This document shows, piece after piece, positions 1-8,258 of a stretch of DNA of 64,000 nt. The stretch's first letter is position 1, and each line of letters begins with the position of its first letter. This DNA is from Tritrichomonas foetus (taxonomy: Eukaryota; Parabasalia; Tritrichomonadida; Tritrichomonadidae). The DNA lies in assembly GCA_001839685.1 (NCBI GenBank), contig MLAK01000325.1, positions 133,910 through 197,909 on the forward strand, written 5' to 3'. The notes beneath the pieces were generated by a model. That model searched no databases and was not told the DNA's origin. It saw nothing but the letters and a program-made list of their open reading frames with translations. Made by a program: the position numbers and the translations under genes.

Positions 1-266
1 TAAGTATATACCTAAAATCACGAAAACAAATCGAAATACAACGAAAATATCAGGATATCATTATTGCACATAATCTACAATTCTTTTTCAATTAGTGATA
101 TCATTTAATTATGTGAATTAAGAAAATCTAGTATTTGCTTTTTATCTAAATAAAAATATATTTTCGAGAAAATGGTGAGGTGGACTAATATTCATCGCTC
201 TAATTAAATCCATTCAAATATTCAATACAAAATATGAAATCCTCTTATCAAAAGTTTATCAACTAG
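1..266. other. Intergenic DNA, no gene seen
   Basis: AT-rich sequence at the window edge. I see no open frame of useful length, no RNA gene and no repeat on either strand. A gene cut off by the window edge cannot be excluded. Confidence 0.5.
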
Positions 267-665
267 GCCAAAATTAGCCTTGCTAAATTACGGTTTTCTA
301 TTTTTTTATGTTCGAGTTTTTTTAATGAATCATTAATAATTACTCAACCACAATCACTCAACAAAGATAGTATTCGCAAAATCATCAAAAGTAAACGAGA
401 TAACTTCATCACGAATGTCAATGGGCCGATAAATTGTGGTTATTTTCAAGACATCATTGCATTTTTATTTTGTAATATCACTTCTTTCCATATTTTTGCA
501 AATTTTTCTAATTATCAGAATTCTGAATTTGACAGAATTTTAGCGGTCTTCATCAAAACACTTTATAATTATGTCAGTAATTTAACTAAGTTCATTTCTA
601 CCTTAAATTTAGAAATTTTGCATTTATTCTTTTTGATTTTCGATGAATATTTTTTTAATTTTTAA
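267..665 (+). pseudogene. ATG-less open stretch, possible gene remnant
   Basis: A frame of 132 codons stays open from the codon after a TAG at 264-266 to a TAA at 663-665, yet holds no ATG. The translated text has protein-like composition (mixed hydrophobic, Asn and Ser residues rather than simple AT-run residues). Its middle reads INCGYFQDIIAFLFCNITSF. This loosely resembles the Cys box of ubiquitin-specific proteases (N-x-G-x-x-C-Y-x-N-x-x-L-Q-x-L-F), but with the catalytic Cys and Asn positions changed. That resemblance is inference from eye alignment and is weak. It may be a decayed paralogue of the deubiquitinase family present further along, or simply a chance open frame. Confidence 0.25.
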
Positions 666-1379
666 TTCTTTTGAGACTTTTACATTGCATATAGTGTGAT
701 ATGACGTTTCATTTGCCATCAAGTATTTCTGATGGATCACATGGGTAATATCATTGAAAATTCTCAAAATCTTTTTATTTGAAATACAAATAATAATCTC
801 ACTAAAGATGCATTTGAGCACTCAATCACTCCTCCTCACTTTGGAATTCTGGATCTAGTTCGCTCCCCTCCATCCTCCAAGTCGAAGTGACCCAAAGAAC
901 CAGGAAAGTTCACATCATATTACATCTTTGATTTTTACCATTTTTGGCCTTTATTTGACCTTTCACTTCACAATTACTAAACTCATAGGAAACCAAATAT
1001 CTATCTATTTTGATGTTCATTCCATCAAGAGATGTTTTCATTATTGTATTATTAAGAAAATATTTCGTTAATTATAGATAAGTAAATATATAATATACCT
1101 AATTAATAAATTAAGATATAATAATTTTAAACCGTATTTACATCAACAGATAGTTACTAATCATGATTCATCGTATTTTCTCTGAAAGAATCCGATTTCT
1201 GCCCTCTGTTCACACCAGCATGGACGATTGGGTAATTTTTGAATCATTATTTGACCTTAATTACTCAATTATAACAGCAATTATTCCTGTGAAAAAGTGA
1301 TTTCAAATAACTTTAGAAAAGTGACTCAATTGACCTTACGTTAAACGATATCTTTTTATCTAAGATTTCACCTTGTTTT
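666..1379. other. Intergenic DNA upstream of the C2 protein
   Basis: No convincing gene. A short open frame on the minus strand (624-821, 65 codons) is AT-run in composition and is not supported. A TAAACG hexamer lies at 1342-1347, 33 bases before the next start codon. A TTTCACCTTG stretch about 15 bases before that start could serve as the initiator. Confidence 0.5.
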
Positions 1380-2612
1380 ATGCCGAAACCAAAAGCGAGC
1401 AAAGCTTCAAGCTCATCTTCATCCTCGAGTGACCTTAAAATTCCAAATATCAAGGACTCCATTTCTAAATTACCACCGCCTCCCAAAAAACCTCCCACTC
1501 CTCCTCCATTGAATCTCCATGTTCGAATAATCCAAGGAAAGAAGCTTCCAAAGGGAAGTTCGTACGTTTCGGTGAAACTTGGCAAGAAATCCTTCAAAAC
1601 TAGCCATAAGAAAGGAGAGGCGCCTCTTTGGAACGACGAATTCCATTTTGAGCATATTAACTTGAGCGACAGTTTAGAGGTTTCCCTTCATGATAGCTCC
1701 AAAAAATCACTTGGACAGTTTTCTATTCCAATTTTAGATTTCGAAATCAACGGAATTACCGACGAATGGAATATCCTGGAAAAATCGAAATCTGGAGAAA
1801 TCAGGGCCGCCTTCCAACTTGCCACAACTGAAGAAAAGCCTTTCGAGAACTATGAACCTGACTTAAATGCTGATATTCAAGAAAAGAAAGATGAAAAGAA
1901 GAAAGACGATAAAAAGAAGCAGCACAAGAATACGAACGATAAATCTGATGATAAACACAAGAAAGATGATAAGCGCAAAGATGAAGGTAAGAATAAAAAG
2001 AAGGATAAAAACAAAAAAGATGATAAGAACAAAAAAGATGATAAACACAAAGATGAAGGTAAGAATAAAAAGAAGGATAAAAACAAAGATGGAGAAAAGG
2101 AGAAACAAAAAGAATGCAATTTCTCATTCGGTTCTTATTCGTCTGACTTTTCAACAAGCTTTACTGGCTATACCGATTGGACACAATCACTATCATCGCT
2201 CTCCTCAAGTGATTTCGAACACCATAAAAAGCACGCTAAAGTTTACTTCGAAGAGAAGCCGCGTAGAAATATGAAATTGAATGCAAAAATTGTAAAGATT
2301 AAAGGAGTTGAAAGTGGACTACGTGTTAAAGTTAACCAGCTTGGTAAATTCAAGCCAAAGAGGTTTGAATTTATTTCAGACACTTCAGAAAAATCTGACT
2401 TTACTATTGAAAAAATCAAATTAGGTGACACAGTTCAATTCACATTAATTAATGGAAATAATGAAGGTCTTGCAGTCACAAGTGTACCACTAAAGAAGAT
2501 TGATGAGCAAGAAAAAGGTGAAAAGAAATTCGCTCTTCATTCTTTGACAAATCCAGATGAAAAGATCGGTTCAATTGTTCTCAAGTTCGACCTACAAGTG
2601 AAGTATGTGTAA
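1380..2612 (+). CDS. C2-domain protein with Lys/Asp-rich linker
   Basis: 410 residues. After a Ser- and Pro-rich leader (residues 1-43, with a PPPPKKPPTPPP run) there is a C2-like beta sandwich at about 44-125, recognisable from LHVRIIQGKKLP, the W-NDEF strand and the LGQFSIPI strand. The calcium-binding Asp loop of classical C2 domains (D-x-x-G-x-x-D-P-Y) is replaced by KGSSYVSV, so calcium-independent binding of lipid or protein is more likely (inference). Residues about 166-245 are an extremely charged Lys/Asp/Glu linker built from KDEGKNKKKDKNK-type units. A second beta-rich domain at about 298-407 may be a degenerate C2. Proteins with C2 plus charged linker usually act peripherally at membranes; the partner is unknown. 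The start is the first in-frame ATG. Confidence 0.8.
   Translation: MPKPKASKASSSSSSSSDLKIPNIKDSISKLPPPPKKPPTPPPLNLHVRIIQGKKLPKGSSYVSVKLGKKSFKTSHKKGEAPLWNDEFHFEHINLSDSLEVSLHDSSKKSLGQFSIPILDFEINGITDEWNILEKSKSGEIRAAFQLATTEEKPFENYEPDLNADIQEKKDEKKKDDKKKQHKNTNDKSDDKHKKDDKRKDEGKNKKKDKNKKDDKNKKDDKHKDEGKNKKKDKNKDGEKEKQKECNFSFGSYSSDFSTSFTGYTDWTQSLSSLSSSDFEHHKKHAKVYFEEKPRRNMKLNAKIVKIKGVESGLRVKVNQLGKFKPKRFEFISDTSEKSDFTIEKIKLGDTVQFTLINGNNEGLAVTSVPLKKIDEQEKGEKKFALHSLTNPDEKIGSIVLKFDLQVKYV
1977..2087 (+). repeat. 39-bp direct repeat in the Lys/Asp-rich linker
   Basis: A 39-base segment at 1977-2015 is repeated perfectly at 2049-2087, a period of 72 bases (24 codons). Both copies encode KDEGKNKKKDKNK. Perfect identity at the DNA level suggests recent duplication within the coding sequence. 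Confidence 0.85.
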
Positions 2613-2901
2613 GAAATCAATTCCAGAACTAAGTAATAAATATAAAAAAATTAAAATTATTGATAATAAATATGAATTAATACAAATATTCTTAAGATAA
2701 ATAATATTCAGATATATTCTTCTAGTGAGAACATTTGCGTTATGTTTATGAATATTTTACTTTTCATCACGCTAAATTTAGAATGAAAAGTAAAATAAAG
2801 TTAGTTAGTTTCCCTATCTAGATAAACAAATAAAAGAATAATAAAAGATATAATCATATAAAGAAAAATGAAAATAATAGTCATTTATTCAAAATCTATA
2901 G

Positions 2902-5025
2902 TTAATGTTTGGAAGTTGTTGAAGTTGAAGTTGATGTTTTTGAAGATGAGGAGGTGGAAGAAGAGGAGGAGGATGTTGAAACTTCAGAAACATCATTATG
3001 ATCAGATGAACTTTCATCTTCACTGCTGCTTGAGCTCTGTTCTTTCTTAATGGCATTTTGATGTGCTTGTTCATCTTTTTCTGTTAATTGACGATAAACA
3101 AGGTTATAATAGTAGCCACCCTTCTTGACAAGTTCTTCATGAGTGCCTGATTCTTTAATTTCACCAGCATCGAAAACATAAATGATGTTAGCATTACGGA
3201 TTGTAGAAAGTCTGTGTGCAACAATCACTGAAGTGCAATCTTCCATAACTTTATCAAGAGCAACTTGAACTTTCTTTTCACTTTGTGCATCTAAGGCTGA
3301 TGTGGCTTCATCTGTGATCAAAATTGTTGGTTTCTTAATAACTGCACGAGCAATAGCGATTCTTTGACGTTGGCCTCCAGAAAGTGAGCTTCCTTTATCA
3401 CCAACGAGAGTATCAAGACCATTTTCGAGTTTGTCAAGAACACGTTTAGCGTTAGCAATTTCAATTGCTGCAAGAATTTCTTCATCTGTTGCATCATGAG
3501 CACCATATTTAATGTTATCACGAAGTGATTTTCTGAAAAGAACTGGTTCTTGTGAAACAAGGGCAATTTTCTTGTGGAGCCAGTGTTGATCAAGTGTGCG
3601 AATATCATGACCATCTAAAAGAACAAGACCTTCAGAGGCATCATAAAATCTCTCAAGAAGTTGAACACATGTTGATTTACCTGATCCTGAGTGACCAACA
3701 AGAGCACCAATTTGTTTAGGCTTGATTGTAAATGATACATTCTTGAGTACATAAGCGTCACGTGTTGGATACTTGAATGAAACATTCTTGAATTCAATTT
3801 CACCCTTGAAATCTTCAATGATATCACCACCATCGAATGGAATATCTGGAACGTGTTCAGCAACTTCAAGAATACGTGCACCAGCAGCAAGACATTTTTC
3901 TTCACCTTGCATTGTACCTTGGAGTGAAACAACACCCATTGAACCAAGCATTGTATACATGAATAAAGTTGTTAATTCACCGAATTTAAGCTTTCCTTTA
4001 TCGACAAAAGTAGCACCATAGTAGAAGTCACCAAGCATATCTGCAACAACTGAAATAAGAACGACGAATAAGAAAACAACAATAAGTAAGCCAATATTAC
4101 GATCTCTCTTAGCTCCTTCTTTAGTTGCTTTCATGAAACGTTTAGATTCCACATTTTCTCTGCAGAAACCACGAACTGTACGAATTGATCCAAGTGTTTC
4201 TTCAGCAATAGTCATTGATTGTGAAATATACTTGAATTTGATGGCAGAATTCTTCATTAATGGTGGAATGATGCAAAGTAAAGCAATTGCAACAACAGGA
4301 ATGAAAGCAATAGAAACAAAAGCAACTTGCCAACAGTTAATGAAAGCAAAAACAAGACCAGTAATACCTTGTGTAACTGCACTGAATTGGGTTGCCTTGA
4401 CCATACCAAACGAAATTTGAATAGCTTCTGCATCTTCTGAAAGGAGGGTTAAAATGTTACCAATTGGAGTAACATCGAAATAACTAACTTCGGATTTCAT
4501 TAAGTTTGAGAACATTGAGAGCTTCATACGGTTTTCGACACGCGTACCGACCAAAGTCCAGAAGAATGTGTTCCAGAAGAAACAAAACGCCAATGCCGCC
4601 GATATATAAGCCATTTTCTTAATACAATCAATAACAACGGGCATTGGATCATAAAATGAGCCTGTAACCATATATAATTGTAACCATTTTGCACATGTTG
4701 GATCTTGTAATAAAGAACTTGGATCTTGTCCTGATTGAACCATTTGTTGATACATTTGTAAACAAGTAAGGGATGTTCCCCAATCCTGGAGAGCATCGAT
4801 CATATCAGTTGTGAAATAAATCAAAAGAACAGGCATAACACCTGCAATGAGGGCTGGCCACATGCCAACTAGGGCCATCCAATCTTTGAAGCAAACTTTG
4901 TACAAATGTGATCTCGCTTTTCTCTTTTCTTCAGCAGAGACCTGCTTCTTGCGGATTGACAAGGATGATTGTTCTGATCCGTATGAGTTGGAATACTCGG
5001 ATGATTTTCTCTTAAGAGCACTCAT
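2902..5025 (-). CDS. ABCB-type half-transporter with acidic/Ser-rich tail
   Basis: 707 residues: one membrane domain (six predicted helices, about residues 50-360) followed by one ATP-binding domain, the half-transporter layout of the ABCB (MDR/TAP) exporters. Visible motifs are Walker A GHSGSGKST (about 443-451), Q-loop VSQEPVLF, signature LSGGQRQR (about 546-553), Walker B ILITDEAT with the catalytic Glu, D-loop SALD and H-loop VAHRLS (about 600). The x-loop GDKG before the signature is normal. The TM1-TM2 loop is long, about 50 residues, and carries cysteines. The last 60 residues are an acidic and Ser/Thr tail. It probably works as a dimer, and the divergent neighbour at 5339 is the obvious partner (inference). 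Substrate unknown. Confidence 0.93.
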   Translation of the reverse strand: MSALKRKSSEYSNSYGSEQSSLSIRKKQVSAEEKRKARSHLYKVCFKDWMALVGMWPALIAGVMPVLLIYFTTDMIDALQDWGTSLTCLQMYQQMVQSGQDPSSLLQDPTCAKWLQLYMVTGSFYDPMPVVIDCIKKMAYISAALAFCFFWNTFFWTLVGTRVENRMKLSMFSNLMKSEVSYFDVTPIGNILTLLSEDAEAIQISFGMVKATQFSAVTQGITGLVFAFINCWQVAFVSIAFIPVVAIALLCIIPPLMKNSAIKFKYISQSMTIAEETLGSIRTVRGFCRENVESKRFMKATKEGAKRDRNIGLLIVVFLFVVLISVVADMLGDFYYGATFVDKGKLKFGELTTLFMYTMLGSMGVVSLQGTMQGEEKCLAAGARILEVAEHVPDIPFDGGDIIEDFKGEIEFKNVSFKYPTRDAYVLKNVSFTIKPKQIGALVGHSGSGKSTCVQLLERFYDASEGLVLLDGHDIRTLDQHWLHKKIALVSQEPVLFRKSLRDNIKYGAHDATDEEILAAIEIANAKRVLDKLENGLDTLVGDKGSSLSGGQRQRIAIARAVIKKPTILITDEATSALDAQSEKKVQVALDKVMEDCTSVIVAHRLSTIRNANIIYVFDAGEIKESGTHEELVKKGGYYYNLVYRQLTEKDEQAHQNAIKKEQSSSSSEDESSSDHNDVSEVSTSSSSSSTSSSSKTSTSTSTTSKH

Positions 5026-5338
5026 TAAAACTAAGTGAAGTAATTTTTTTGATTTTTAGCACGAGCATATTTTTCAATACTACTTCAAAAATTTGATAAT
5101 GTGTCGATCAAATATATTCAATGATCATTGAATAAAATTTGTTAATAGATTCTGAGCTTTTCTATATAAAGCTCCAAAGCGTCATTGAAAAATCGGCCAA
5201 AAAAGGATAAATTTTACTAATTCCCACAAAAAGCGCGATTAAGTTGATCGCTAGAAAAACAAATTGAATAGTTTATGAAAGAATTTGTATATCTCACGAT
5301 CAGAAAATGTTTATAAAATATTCACATCACTTTATTAA
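5026..5338. promoter_or_regulatory. Shared divergent promoter of the two ABC genes
   Basis: 313 bases separate two divergent start codons. On the plus side, TCACTTTATTA at 5327-5337 sits immediately before the ATG at 5339. On the minus side, TCACTTAGTTTTA (complement of 5026-5038) sits immediately before the ATG at 5025. Both match the trichomonad initiator pattern TCA(C/T)T. Known trichomonad 5' leaders are very short, so transcription probably starts at these A residues. Co-regulation of the two genes from the DNA between them is inference. Confidence 0.65.
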
Positions 5339-7108
5339 ATGCCACAAGCTTTTCGCGATGAGGCTCTTGAAGGAGCTACAAAAGGACGTGAATTCAGACG
5401 TATCATCCATTACTTCAAAAACAAAGCTTTATTGATTTCATCATTAATATTTTCTGGTATTGCAGGTGCATCACAGTTACTGATTCTCATTATCATGAAA
5501 AAAGCAGTTAATCTTTTCATGGATTCAGGAAACTTCTTAAATGAAACAGTTTCAGTTCTCAAAACATCAGCATGGGTTGCAGCAGTTTTAATTGTTATTC
5601 AAATTGTTTGTGCAGCATTTCAAGCATTAGTTTCTCCATTGTTTTTAGTTGATATTAGAAAGAAATTATACAGAGCACTTATGCACGCAGATATTGCATT
5701 CTTTGATAAAATATCATGTGGTGCCATGGTTGGTAGGATTTCAGAAGGTGTCTCTTACATCAAAGATGTATACGTTGATTTATTGTTTGTTGCTGTTCAT
5801 GCCATGTGTGCGTCATTTTCTGGTTTTATCGTTGCAATGGTTTACGGTTGGAAAGATACACTCACATTCATTGCTTTTCCAATCGTTCTTGCTGTTGAAT
5901 TATTCCTTGGAAACAAGTGGGCTGACTACATTTGGGAGAAATATGAAAAAGCCGGAACAGAATCTACAGAAAAGGCTGTTTCTGTTGTCACAGAATTCAG
6001 AACAGTTAAGTCGTTTGACCAAGAATTAGATGAAACCGAAGATTTCAAACGAGGCCTTTCATCAGAAGAAAACATTTTGGTTAAGGTTTCACTTGTCAAA
6101 GCGTTTATAAGAATGATTGCCATCTGCATTTTGGCAGCAATGGCTTTAACTCTCAACTGGTACATGATGAAGAAGCTTACAGATCCAGCACATTTAGGTG
6201 AAATGGATATGTTCGAAATGTCATGCATCCTTACAGGTATCATTCTTCTTACTGTTGGTATTTACTCAGCCTTATCTATCACATCAGATTTCCAACAAGC
6301 TCAACAAGCCGCTCGTAACATTTGCGCCATTATAGAAATGAAGCCATCGATTAATCCACATGAGGGACGCACAGTTAACGATTTAACTGGAAAAATTGAG
6401 TTTAGAGACGTATCATTCAAATATGCTGGATGTGAACAATATGCTTTACGCCACCTTTCATTCACCATCGAAGCTGGCCAAACAGTTGCTTTTGTTGGTG
6501 AATCAGGATGTGGTAAATCAACAACTCTTCAATTACTTCAAAGATTTTATGATGTTGAAGAAGGACAAATTTTAATTGATGACATTGATATTCGTGAAAT
6601 GTCTCCACGTTCACTTCGTAAGGCAATTTCTATTGTTCCACAAGGTCCAGTTCTTTTCACAATGTCAATCGCTGATAACATCAGATATGGAAGAATCACA
6701 GCTAATGATGAAGAAGTTGCACAAGCTGCTGTCACAGGAAATGCACACAATTTCATCATGGAACTTCCAGATAACTACAAGACAATGGTCGCTCAAACAT
6801 CACTTTCAGGTGGTCAGAAACAAAGAATTTGTATCTCGAGAGCAATCCTTTCCCCAACACCAATTTTATTATTGGATGAAGCTACAGCTGCTCTTGATAC
6901 AGAATCTGAACAACTTGTTCAACAATCACTTGAGAATTTCCGCCATGGAAAAACATCAATCCTTGTTGCTCATAGACTTGCCACAGTTGTCAATGCTGAC
7001 AAAATATTTGTTTTCCAAGAAGGTCATATTGCAGAAACAGGAACACATAAATCTTTATTAGAGGCCAACGGTTTGTATGCTAATCTTGCTAAGTATCAAC
7101 TCCAATAA
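5339..7108 (+). CDS. ABCB-type half-transporter, x-loop altered
   Basis: 589 residues with one six-helix membrane domain (about residues 25-320) and one ATP-binding domain. Motifs: Walker A GESGCGKST (about 387-395), Q-loop VPQGPVLF, signature LSGGQKQR (about 489-496), Walker B ILLLDEAT (about 508) with catalytic Glu, D-loop AALD, H-loop VAHRLAT. The segment just before the signature reads MVAQTSLSGGQ where family members have V-G-E-x-G-x-x-LSGGQ: the GE.G x-loop is missing and the segment is two residues shorter. The x-loop normally touches the intracellular loops of the membrane domain, so coupling may be asymmetric in a dimer with the 2902-5025 product (inference). It lacks that partner's acidic tail. 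Substrate unknown. Confidence 0.93.
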   Translation: MPQAFRDEALEGATKGREFRRIIHYFKNKALLISSLIFSGIAGASQLLILIIMKKAVNLFMDSGNFLNETVSVLKTSAWVAAVLIVIQIVCAAFQALVSPLFLVDIRKKLYRALMHADIAFFDKISCGAMVGRISEGVSYIKDVYVDLLFVAVHAMCASFSGFIVAMVYGWKDTLTFIAFPIVLAVELFLGNKWADYIWEKYEKAGTESTEKAVSVVTEFRTVKSFDQELDETEDFKRGLSSEENILVKVSLVKAFIRMIAICILAAMALTLNWYMMKKLTDPAHLGEMDMFEMSCILTGIILLTVGIYSALSITSDFQQAQQAARNICAIIEMKPSINPHEGRTVNDLTGKIEFRDVSFKYAGCEQYALRHLSFTIEAGQTVAFVGESGCGKSTTLQLLQRFYDVEEGQILIDDIDIREMSPRSLRKAISIVPQGPVLFTMSIADNIRYGRITANDEEVAQAAVTGNAHNFIMELPDNYKTMVAQTSLSGGQKQRICISRAILSPTPILLLDEATAALDTESEQLVQQSLENFRHGKTSILVAHRLATVVNADKIFVFQEGHIAETGTHKSLLEANGLYANLAKYQLQ

Positions 7109-8258
7109 AATTACAATTTTCTTTAAAAATATACAATTGAAATAAATCTTATTAAACAATAAACTATTACAAACAATTACTTATTTCTACATTATTCCTT
7201 ATTTCTGCATCATTCCTTATTTCGACATTATTCCTTATTTCAACATTATTTCGATTTTGTTATATATATTGATATTATTTATTATTAATGATGCTATTTA
7301 ATCTCATGACATTTATAATCCCTGAGAAAAGGTGGTGGGTAAATTTTTCACTATTATATTCAATTGAATGGTCAAGCAAATTAGCGACTAATTTCAATTT
7401 ATTTCTCTCAGAAAAAATATTTTAACGATCTTCAATTTTTTGAATAACCCCGATCAACATTTTCAGAAGATTCATTGTAACGAAATTTGAGTTTAGCGTC
7501 ACTGAAAAATTATCCGATCAGAATTTTCAATGATGAATAGAAAAGATTTGGTGGTTGAAATAAAAAGTTCAATTCCAAATAGAAAAAATTCATGTTTCTC
7601 AAAATGGGAGATATGACAGCCAGTTTATCTTTCAATTATTTGGCCACACCTGATCGAACTTTTGTGGTTAGAACGAATGATATAGGATTTTTTAAATATG
7701 GGTAAATCGGAATTATTTATAAAGTAGACATTATAACAAATATTTTAGAAAGTGAAAATCAAATAGTGATACTTCACACTCGTTTTAAAATTTCAATAAT
7801 TTGCTTATATTCGAATTTTGATCAGACTCATAATCAAAACTTTTCTTATTATAATTATATTTCACATTTACAAACCATTATTTTAATTGGGAGTGAAAAA
7901 CGTTGATAATAAAAATTAGATGATGAAATGTATTTGTATTTCTTTCAAATATCAAAAATATTTGGCCAAAACAATATAAAAATGAAGAATATGACTATAT
8001 TTTTGATACACAAGCATTTTGGCAGATTCATCAATTTGATGGAATTTTGTATAAAGCTCATCAGTTTCTGTTTATAAACTAAATCAGAAAAAGCAGTAAG
8101 AAATAACTCTTGAAGTAAATGTTATTTTTATTCTCCTAAAAGTGTTCATGAAAATGAAGTTCACAAAAAATACTGATCTTAGACTATTGAATTTTTAAAT
8201 ACATCTATAAAATTTGAAGCAAACCGCTACATCAAAATTCAGATTAAACATAACTCGA
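7109..8258. other. 1.15-kb intergenic region
   Basis: No gene is supported. The region contains a four-copy 18-base tandem repeat near its start (7179-7250) and otherwise AT-rich unique-looking sequence. A 5' extension of the next gene into this region (TTG at 8214) is not accepted because it lacks an ATG. Confidence 0.55.
7179..7250 (+). repeat. 18-bp tandem repeat, four copies
   Basis: Four consecutive 18-base units of the form CCTTATTTCTACATTATT (7179-7196, 7197-7214, 7215-7232, 7233-7250) differ at only one to three positions each. It lies about 70 bases after the stop codon of the ABC gene and could lie in or just beyond its 3' UTR. No function is evident. Confidence 0.85.

Noticed and set aside
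1863..2157. Very hydrophobic minus-strand ORFs at 1801-2157
   Set aside because: Reverse reading of the Lys/Asp-rich codons of the C2 protein; composition artefact.
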